Origin: Lachnospiraceae bacterium
GTDB taxonomy: Bacteria; Bacillota; Clostridia; Lachnospirales; Lachnospiraceae
DNA length: 64,000 bases
Direction of reading: 5' to 3'
Assembly: GCA_015056865.1 (NCBI GenBank)
Contig: SVFM01000004.1
Span: 1 to 64,000 of the forward strand
The notes beneath the pieces are model-generated. The model did not search any database. It had not been told where the DNA came from and saw only the letters and a program-made list of their open reading frames with translations. Numbering within the stretch: the first letter of the stretch is position 1; the number at the start of each line of letters is the position of its first letter. Of the stretch, positions 58,521 to 64,000 are shown piece by piece. Position numbers and translations under genes: made by a program.

Positions 58521-59668
58521 ACAAGAGGAATCTGAGTATCTACATTCACATCCCTTTTTGCGTCCGCAAATGTAATTATTGTGACTTTTTGTCTTTTCCG
58601 GCGGATGAGACGGCAAGAGAGGCCTATGTGGAGACGCTGCTTGCAGAGATGAAGCTGGAGGCAGGGAAATATGAGGGATATAGGACCACTACTGTATTTT
58701 TGGGAGGAGGAACTCCCAGTCTTCTTACGGTAGAACAGGTTAAGAGGATTTTGGATAGCCTGCAGAGTTGTTTTCCTTTTGAGGAAAGTCAGGAACCGGT
58801 GGAGGTTTCCATGGAGGTCAATCCCGGTACGGTAACGTATGAGAAATTGTTGGGATACAGGGCGGCTGGGGTGAACCGGCTGAGTATCGGTCTGCAGTCT
58901 GCGGAGGATGCGGAACTGAAAAAGCTGGGCAGGATCCATACTTATGATATGTTTTTAGAGACCTACAGAGCAGCCGTTTTAGCCGGATTTTGTAATATTA
59001 ACATTGATCTGATGACTGCATTGCCGGGGCAGAGTATGGTCAGCTGCCGGGATACCCTGAGAAAGGTGTTGTCTTTGACACCAAAGCCTTCGCATATTTC
59101 TGCGTATAGCCTGATTGTGGAAGAAGGAACGCCCTTTGGAGAATGGCAGGAACAGGGAAGATTACAGCTACCTTCTGAGGAGGCGGAGCGGGAGATGTAC
59201 GACTTGACCGGTCGAATGTTGCAACAGGCAGGTTATGCACGTTACGAGATTTCCAATTATGCCAGGGAAGGATATGAATGCAGACATAATCTTGTGTATT
59301 GGAACCGTGGAGATTACTTAGGGCTGGGCCTTGGGGCAGCGTCTATGATGCAGAATGTGCGCATGAGCAATGAGACAGAGCTTTCAGCATACAGTCGCCG
59401 GGTGGCAAGGGGTGGCCAGAAGCCGGAACAACAGATTCTGACGGTGCAGGAACAAATGGAAGAAACCATGTTTTTGGGACTTCGCCTTAGGAAGGGAGTT
59501 GGCAAGGAACAGTTCCGTTGCTTATACGGCTGCGAAATGGAAGAGGTATATGGTCAGATCATTCAAAAGCATGTAAAGGACGGGTTGCTGGTGAATGGTG
59601 ATTTTGTAGCACTGACCGAAAAGGGAATTGATGTAAGCAATTATGTGATGGCAGACTTTTTACTTTAA
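58517..59668 (+). CDS. hemW: Radical SAM heme chaperone HemW
   Basis: 383 aa. Radical SAM cluster motif [10 protein letters not shown] (CxxxCxxC) near residue 15, [20 protein letters not shown], and the HemW-specific HNLVYW motif (heme-binding) near residue 256. Older annotations call it oxygen-independent coproporphyrinogen oxidase, but the extra Cys of HemN is absent. The ATGA overlap with lepA is common in Firmicutes. Confidence 0.92.
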   Translation: MNKRNLSIYIHIPFCVRKCNYCDFLSFPADETAREAYVETLLAEMKLEAGKYEGYRTTTVFLGGGTPSLLTVEQVKRILDSLQSCFPFEESQEPVEVSMEVNPGTVTYEKLLGYRAAGVNRLSIGLQSAEDAELKKLGRIHTYDMFLETYRAAVLAGFCNINIDLMTALPGQSMVSCRDTLRKVLSLTPKPSHISAYSLIVEEGTPFGEWQEQGRLQLPSEEAEREMYDLTGRMLQQAGYARYEISNYAREGYECRHNLVYWNRGDYLGLGLGAASMMQNVRMSNETELSAYSRRVARGGQKPEQQILTVQEQMEETMFLGLRLRKGVGKEQFRCLYGCEMEEVYGQIIQKHVKDGLLVNGDFVALTEKGIDVSNYVMADFLL

Positions 59669-59684
59669 AGTCTTGATTGGGAAA

Positions 59685-59715
59685 GGCACTAGGGAGAAAG
59701 CGAAATCATAGAATA
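59685..59715 (+). promoter_or_regulatory. Possible mother-cell (sigma-E/K) promoter of sigK
   Basis: GGCAC (59685-59689), 17-bp spacer, CATAGAATA (59707-59715). This fits the sigma-K pattern AC, N16-17, CATANNNTA, and suggests mother-cell expression with autoregulation. Confidence 0.5.
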
Positions 59716-59742
59716 TAGTAAACCTGTTTTTCGGGGGTCGTC

Positions 59743-60372
59743 TTGAAACCATTTCAGAAACCTTTGTCCTCGGAAGAAGAGGCTTATTATATCCGTATGC
59801 TGAAAGAAGGCGGCGCTAAGGCTGCTGATGCCAAGGAAGTCTTGATAGAGCGCAATATGCGGTTGGTTGCCCATATTGCCAGGAAGTACCAAAACAGTGG
59901 CGAGGAATTGGAGGATTTGATTTCCATTGGGACCATAGGCCTGATCAAAGCTGTGGATACCTTTGATGCCGGAAAAGGGAGACTTGCTACTTATGCCTGT
60001 AGGTGCATTGACAATGAACTTTTGATGATGTTTCGTGCCAGAAAAAAGATTTCCAGGGAAATATCGTTGTATGAACCCATAGGAACAGACAAGGAAGGCA
60101 ATGAGATCAATCTGCTGGATGTCATAGAGCAACAGACTCCGGACATCATAGAGCAGATGGAAATGCAGGAGAACATTAAGAAAATGTTTCAGTTGATGCA
60201 GGAATGCCTGACCCAGAGAGAAAGAGAGATTCTTGTTATGCGCTATGGGATTGGAGGCGGGAGGGAAGCAACGCAAAATGAAGTAGGCAGAAAGATTGGT
60301 ATTTCCAGAAGTTATGTGTCCAGAATCGAGAAGAAAGCTCTGAGTAAGCTTAAGAATGCATTTTCATCTTAA
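59743..60372 (+). CDS. sigK: Sporulation sigma factor SigK
   Basis: 209 aa, TTG start with CGGGGG upstream; an in-frame TAA at 59719-59721 fixes the 5' limit. Sigma-70 regions 2 (LIERNMRLVAHIARKY, DLISIGTIGLIKAVDTF, CIDNELLM) and 4 (LTQREREILVMRYGIGG, ISRSYVSRIEKKAL) are present. SLYEPIGTDKEGNEINLLDV matches SigK rather than SigE. The N-terminus begins directly at FQKPLSSEEE, so the pro-sequence of B. subtilis SigK is missing, and no skin-type element interrupts the gene. It drives late mother-cell genes (coat, cortex). Confidence 0.9.
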   Translation: MKPFQKPLSSEEEAYYIRMLKEGGAKAADAKEVLIERNMRLVAHIARKYQNSGEELEDLISIGTIGLIKAVDTFDAGKGRLATYACRCIDNELLMMFRARKKISREISLYEPIGTDKEGNEINLLDVIEQQTPDIIEQMEMQENIKKMFQLMQECLTQREREILVMRYGIGGGREATQNEVGRKIGISRSYVSRIEKKALSKLKNAFSS

Positions 60373-60375
60373 TGT

Positions 60376-60407
60376 TTCTCCCCGAAAGGGGAGAAGTTCT
60401 TCTTTTT
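60376..60407 (+). terminator. Terminator of sigK
   Basis: Perfect 8-bp stem TTCTCCCC-GAAA-GGGGAGAA with a stable GNRA-like tetraloop, then GTTCTTCTTTTT. Confidence 0.85.
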
Positions 60408-60459
60408 CAAATTTTCTTAAAATATCTTTTTATTTTCAATCAGAAATTAATTTAGACGT

Positions 60460-60650
60460 TTGTACAACTAAGCTGCCCGGGGTACAGGGACCTATCAGGA
60501 TGGCTTAGGCCCTTGAAAAACGTCAGCACTTGGATTTTTCAAGCAGTTTGCGCCGAAAAATCCATAGTACTGTTACGTTTTTCACGGAGTGCAAACGTGC
60601 CTAAGCCATCCTGATAGGTCCCTGTACCCCGGGCAGCTTGGTTGCACAAT
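60460..60650. repeat. Long palindromic element B with conserved core
   Basis: A perfect 40-bp inverted repeat (60470-60509 and 60600-60639), extending imperfectly by ~10 bp outward, encloses 90 bp. The core holds CCCTTGAAAAACGT and ACGTTTTTCACGGAG, which pair; inside that GGATTTTTC pairs with GAAAAATCC. Core motifs match element A at 12087-12274, but the arms share no sequence with A. It fills most of the 310-bp gap between sigK and comM. Confidence 0.85.
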
Positions 60651-60682
60651 TGCCTGAAAATCAATTATAAGAAAGGAAAAAT

Positions 60683-62239
60683 ATGTATAGTAGTGTTTGT
60701 ACGGGTGCACTGAAGGGGATTTCTGCCTATTTGGTGCAGACGGAAGTTGATGTAGCTCCGGGATTGCCGGGGCTTGAGATGGTAGGTTATTTGGCAGGGG
60801 AGGTAAAGGAGGCAAGGGAACGAGTCCGGGTAGCACTGAAAAACGCCGGCATTTCCCTACCGCCTATGAAGATTACCGTGAATCTATCCCCTGCAGATGT
60901 AAGAAAAGGTGGAACAGGTTTTGACCTGCCGATGGCGGTGGGAATCGTGGCTGCATTGGGCAAAATTCCAGGAGAGGATTTGAGGGACACTCTCTTTATC
61001 GGTGAATTGGGGCTTGATGGGCAGGTGCGACGGGTAAAGGGTATTTTGCCCATTGTCCAGGAGGCTTCAAGACAAGGAATCAGGCGATGTGTTCTACCTG
61101 CAGGAAATGCAATGGAAGGTGCAGTGGTGCAGGATATTGAGGTCATCGGTGTCAGCAGCTTAGAACAATTGCTTGTTTGGATCCGGGTGGGGGAAGCTGA
61201 AAAAAAGCGGATGATAAAGCCTACAAAAGTATCCCAACAGCAGTTGCTTTCACTTTCCCAGGAGCATGCACAAGAGGATTTTGGGGACATTGTGGGGCAG
61301 GAAATGGTAAAACGAGCTGCTGCAGTTGCGGCAGCAGGATTTCACAATATGCTGATCATCGGTCCGCCCGGCACAGGAAAAACCATGGTGGGAAAACGGA
61401 TTCCGGGTATTCTGCCACCTATGACATGGAAAGAAAGTTTAGAAGTTTCTAATATCTATAGCGTACAGGGACTCCTGGACGCATCTAAGGCCTTAGTTAC
61501 CAATCGGCCATTTATGCAACCCCATCATACCATATCTGCCCAGGCTTTGGCCGGTGGAGGGAATATTCCCAAGCCGGGTGTGATCTCTCTGGCTCATAAA
61601 GGGATTCTGTTTTTGGATGAATTCCCGGAATTTCCAAGACCAATTTTGGATATTCTTCGTCAGCCTCTGGAAGAAAAACGGGTGGTAATAGCCAGAACTT
61701 ATGGGAGTTATCAGTATCCGGCAGATTTCATGCTGGTGGCAGCCATGAACCCATGTCCCTGTGGTTACTTTCCGGATTCCAATAAATGCAATTGCTCTGA
61801 AGCGGATGTTCGTCGTTACTTGGGCCATATATCAGGGCCTGTTTTGGATCGCATTGATATTTGTGTGGAGGCTCAGCGGGTGGATATACATAACTTTGGA
61901 ACAGGAGAGAAAGGGATGACCAGTGAAGATATGGCTGGTTTGGTATCTGTAGCAAGAAAAATGCAGGAACAGAGATTTGTGGATACCGGGTATCGTTTTA
62001 ACAGCGAGATCAGAAGTGGCGATATCCGTAAATACTGTAGTCTGGGACAGGCGGAGGAGCGGATGTTGGAGCAGGCTATGGAAAGGCAGTGCACCAGTGT
62101 AAGGACTTACCACAGGACTCTTCGGACGGCCAGGACAGTGGCAGATCTGGAAGGGTGTAAAAAAATAGGAAAGGCTCATATTGCAGAAGCTTTGTGTTAT
62201 CGCACAGCGGATGAAAAGTATTGGAAGGGAAAGGGATGA
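60683..62239 (+). CDS. comM: ComM/YifB-family AAA+ ATPase
   Basis: 518 aa, Mg-chelatase-like family. N-terminal ChlI-type domain (ISAYLVQTEVDVAPGLPGLEMVGYL is the start region), LSPADVRKGGTGFDLP, then Walker A GPPGTGKTM near residue 227 and Walker B ILFLDEFPEF, with the MNPCPCG zinc-like motif. ComM is a hexameric helicase that promotes branch migration of incoming DNA in natural transformation. It overlaps dprA by 4 bp, so competence-type recombination genes form an operon. Confidence 0.93.
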   Translation: MYSSVCTGALKGISAYLVQTEVDVAPGLPGLEMVGYLAGEVKEARERVRVALKNAGISLPPMKITVNLSPADVRKGGTGFDLPMAVGIVAALGKIPGEDLRDTLFIGELGLDGQVRRVKGILPIVQEASRQGIRRCVLPAGNAMEGAVVQDIEVIGVSSLEQLLVWIRVGEAEKKRMIKPTKVSQQQLLSLSQEHAQEDFGDIVGQEMVKRAAAVAAAGFHNMLIIGPPGTGKTMVGKRIPGILPPMTWKESLEVSNIYSVQGLLDASKALVTNRPFMQPHHTISAQALAGGGNIPKPGVISLAHKGILFLDEFPEFPRPILDILRQPLEEKRVVIARTYGSYQYPADFMLVAAMNPCPCGYFPDSNKCNCSEADVRRYLGHISGPVLDRIDICVEAQRVDIHNFGTGEKGMTSEDMAGLVSVARKMQEQRFVDTGYRFNSEIRSGDIRKYCSLGQAEERMLEQAMERQCTSVRTYHRTLRTARTVADLEGCKKIGKAHIAEALCYRTADEKYWKGKG

Positions 62240-63357
62240 GTTTGGAGAAACAGAAGATGTATGCCTACTTTTTGGATACGGTCTTGGGAATCGGTTCCAA
62301 AACCGCTTTAAGGTTGCTTAAGGAATTTGGGACACCTGAAAACATATATCATATGTCTGCAGAGGAAGCTAAGCGGTTTCTGGGAGAGAAAAAGGCGGAG
62401 AACTTTTGGGAACACAGAAGGCACTGGGATGTGCCAGGGAGTTTGGAACGACTGAAAGAGCAAAAGATAAACTTCATATGGTATGAAGACGGGGCATATC
62501 CTCAGCGTCTTCGAAATATTCCGGATCCGCCGTTTGCATTGTATGTCAAAGGCAGGTTACCGGAAGACAACAGAAAGAGCGTGGCTGTGGTAGGAGCCAG
62601 GAAGTGTTCAGTTTACGGGCAACATGTAGCACGGGAATTGGGAAAGGGATTGGCAGCGGCAGGTATACAGGTGGTCAGCGGCATGGCCATCGGTATAGAT
62701 AGTATCAGTCAGCAGGAGGCTTTGATCCGGGGTGGAGATACCTATGCTGTATTGGGATGCGGAGTAGATATTTGTTATCCGGCCAGTCATAGGGATCTGT
62801 ATGGCAGGATCTGCAGCCAAGGAGGTGTGCTGTCCACATATCCTCCGGGGACACAGCCTAAATCGGAGCTTTTTCCTCCCAGAAATCGGATCATAAGTGG
62901 GTTGGCAGATGTGGTGGTGGTAGTGGAGGCAAAAGAAAAAAGCGGTACCCTGATCACCGTGGATATGGCGCTGGAACAGGGAAAAGAGATCTATTGTGTG
63001 CCGGGCAGGATCACGGACCGTCTCAGTGACGGATGCAATAAGTTGATCGCACAGGGGGCCGGCGTAATGCTTTCTGTAAGTGACTTGGTGGAAAAAATTA
63101 TGGAGCAAGGGGCGTATGACAGCCGCATAACAGAAGAAGCATATCAGGGGAATGAGACAGGGCATGAGGGATTCAGCCGCCGGGAAAAGTTGCTTTATCA
63201 ATTGCTGGACTATGATCCGGTCAGTGCACAACAATTGCATCTGCAAATGCTTGCAGGTGGAGAGAAGCTGGAATTGCAGGAATTATTGGAAGTGCTCTGG
63301 GAGCTGATCTTGAAAGGAAAGGCGGATACCATTGGGGGCTGGTATGTGAAAAAATGA
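62236..63357 (+). CDS. dprA: DNA processing protein DprA
   Basis: 373 aa from the ATG overlapping the comM stop. Rossmann-like core with VAVVGARKCSVYGQHVA, VSGMAIGID, LGCGVDICYP, FPPRNRIISGL and GTLITVDMALEQG, the standard DprA/Smf motifs; a C-terminal winged helix is likely (residues ~310-370). It loads RecA on incoming single-stranded DNA. An N-terminal SAM-like domain (GIGSKTALRLLKEFG) is present. Confidence 0.94.
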   Translation: MSLEKQKMYAYFLDTVLGIGSKTALRLLKEFGTPENIYHMSAEEAKRFLGEKKAENFWEHRRHWDVPGSLERLKEQKINFIWYEDGAYPQRLRNIPDPPFALYVKGRLPEDNRKSVAVVGARKCSVYGQHVARELGKGLAAAGIQVVSGMAIGIDSISQQEALIRGGDTYAVLGCGVDICYPASHRDLYGRICSQGGVLSTYPPGTQPKSELFPPRNRIISGLADVVVVVEAKEKSGTLITVDMALEQGKEIYCVPGRITDRLSDGCNKLIAQGAGVMLSVSDLVEKIMEQGAYDSRITEEAYQGNETGHEGFSRREKLLYQLLDYDPVSAQQLHLQMLAGGEKLELQELLEVLWELILKGKADTIGGWYVKK

Positions 63358-63367
63358 AAAGATGCCC

Positions 63368-63387
63368 CGAGAGCGTTTTTGCTCTCA
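63368..63387. terminator. Hairpin between dprA and ispG
   Basis: CGAGAGC-GTTTTT-GCTCTCAG hairpin between converging genes. Tail is weak, so moderate confidence. Confidence 0.45.
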
Positions 63388-63402
63388 GAGCACCCCGGAT
63401 TG

Positions 63403-64000
63403 TTATTGCACCCAATGGTCCAGTTCTTCTTTCAGCACGTTCAGAAGTTGATCTTCCGGCACTTTCTTGATGATTTCTCCTTTCTTGATCAGCAGGCCTT
63501 CTCCTATGCCGCCGGCAATACCGATATCGGCTTCCTTGGCCTCTCCAGGTCCGTTTACTGCGCAGCCCATGACAGCCACTTTAATATCCAGGGGATAGTC
63601 TGCTACCAGGGTTTCTACCTGGGTGGCCAGACCGATCAGATCAATCTTGGTTCTGCCGCAGGTGGGGCAGGAAACCACCTCTACGCCGCCTTTTCTCAGT
63701 CCCAGTGTTTTCAGGATCAGTTTGGCGGATTTGATTTCTTCTACCGGATCTCCGCTTAAAGATACCCGGATGGTGTCGCCGATCCCTTGGTGCAGGATCA
63801 GGCCCAGGCCTAGGGCAGACTTGATATTGCCGGACCAGACGGTGCCGGATTCTGTGATGCCCACATGTAGGGGGTAGGAGGTTTGTCTGGCAAGTTCTTC
63901 ATGGGCTTGCACACACATCAGTACATCTGAGGATTTGATGCTGATGACCAGATTGTCATATCCCAGATCTTCAATGATCTTTACTTTGTCAAGGGCACTT
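63403..64000 (-). CDS. ispG: 4-hydroxy-3-methylbut-2-enyl diphosphate synthase (partial)
   Basis: The C-terminal ~199 codons of IspG (GcpE); the 5' end is beyond the window. VEVVSCPTCGRTKIDL and KVAVMGCAVNGPGEAKEADIG supply the Cys ligands of the [4Fe-4S] cluster, and HVGITESGTVWSGNIKSALGLG is the TIM-barrel end. It makes HMBPP in the MEP isoprenoid pathway. The frame continues upstream of the ATG at 63918 to the window edge, so that ATG is internal. Confidence 0.95.
   Translation of the reverse strand, partial: SALDKVKIIEDLGYDNLVISIKSSDVLMCVQAHEELARQTSYPLHVGITESGTVWSGNIKSALGLGLILHQGIGDTIRVSLSGDPVEEIKSAKLILKTLGLRKGGVEVVSCPTCGRTKIDLIGLATQVETLVADYPLDIKVAVMGCAVNGPGEAKEADIGIAGGIGEGLLIKKGEIIKKVPEDQLLNVLKEELDHWVQ

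Noticed and set aside
58517..59668. HemN coproporphyrinogen dehydrogenase
   Set aside because: The HNxxYW motif and the absence of the fourth Cys in the radical SAM motif favour HemW.

Overview
The window looks like a chromosome segment of an anaerobic, spore-forming Clostridia bacterium, most likely a member of the Lachnospiraceae. The evidence is gene content: sporulation genes (gpr, spoIIP, sigK), a four-subunit 2-oxoacid:ferredoxin oxidoreductase, pyruvate phosphate dikinase, a T-box leader and strong AGGAGG ribosome binding sites. No rRNA, tRNA or CRISPR array was found.

Layout. (1) 1-5.6 kb is the right end of an AT-rich integrative element: an IS3 fragment that beheads an HD-domain gene, three 27-bp palindromes, an array of small hairpins, three ~70-bp direct repeats, a coiled-coil protein, a RepA_N-type initiator, a DnaC-like ATPase, a Tn916-type excisionase and a tyrosine integrase with clustered arm-type sites. 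(2) 5.6-25.9 kb is mostly housekeeping: phosphatase, EEP hydrolase, NusG-II/ApbE pair, a PHP-HAD fusion, an ABC-F ATPase, MFS transporter, GDPD, ppdK, a glucuronate-branch operon (uxuA-eda-kdgK), cysK, a T-box-controlled oxoacid:ferredoxin oxidoreductase operon and lysA. (3) 26-50.4 kb is bounded by two copies of an Rpn-family nuclease element. Between them lie yyaL and a large carbohydrate locus: two AraC-type regulators, a class III aminotransferase, two creatininase-family hydrolases, two paralogous beta-propeller proteins, an 890-aa putative glycosidase, two Gfo/Idh/MocA oxidoreductases, an N-acetylneuraminate-lyase-like aldolase, two BNR/sialidase-like proteins and an LplABC-type importer. 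An SDR-AKR-YhcH operon follows just outside. (4) 52.7-64 kb is core again: tspO, rpsT, gpr, spoIIP, lepA, hemW, sigK, comM, dprA and ispG (cut by the window end).

The carbohydrate locus resembles sialic-acid loci (NanA-like aldolase, YhcH, sialidase-like propellers, Gfo/Idh enzyme, ABC importer), but nanE and nanK are absent and an aminotransferase plus two creatininase-type amidohydrolases are present. I infer an unusual nonulosonate or amino-sugar conjugate as substrate. It is probably imported intact and cleaved in the cytoplasm, because none of the hydrolase-like proteins has a signal peptide.

Two repeat families look undescribed to me. The first is a ~190-bp palindromic element present twice (12.09-12.27 kb and 60.46-60.65 kb). 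Its outer arms are perfectly self-complementary yet unrelated between copies, while the core is conserved. The second is a 130-nt leader preserved between promoter and start codon of the two Rpn genes.
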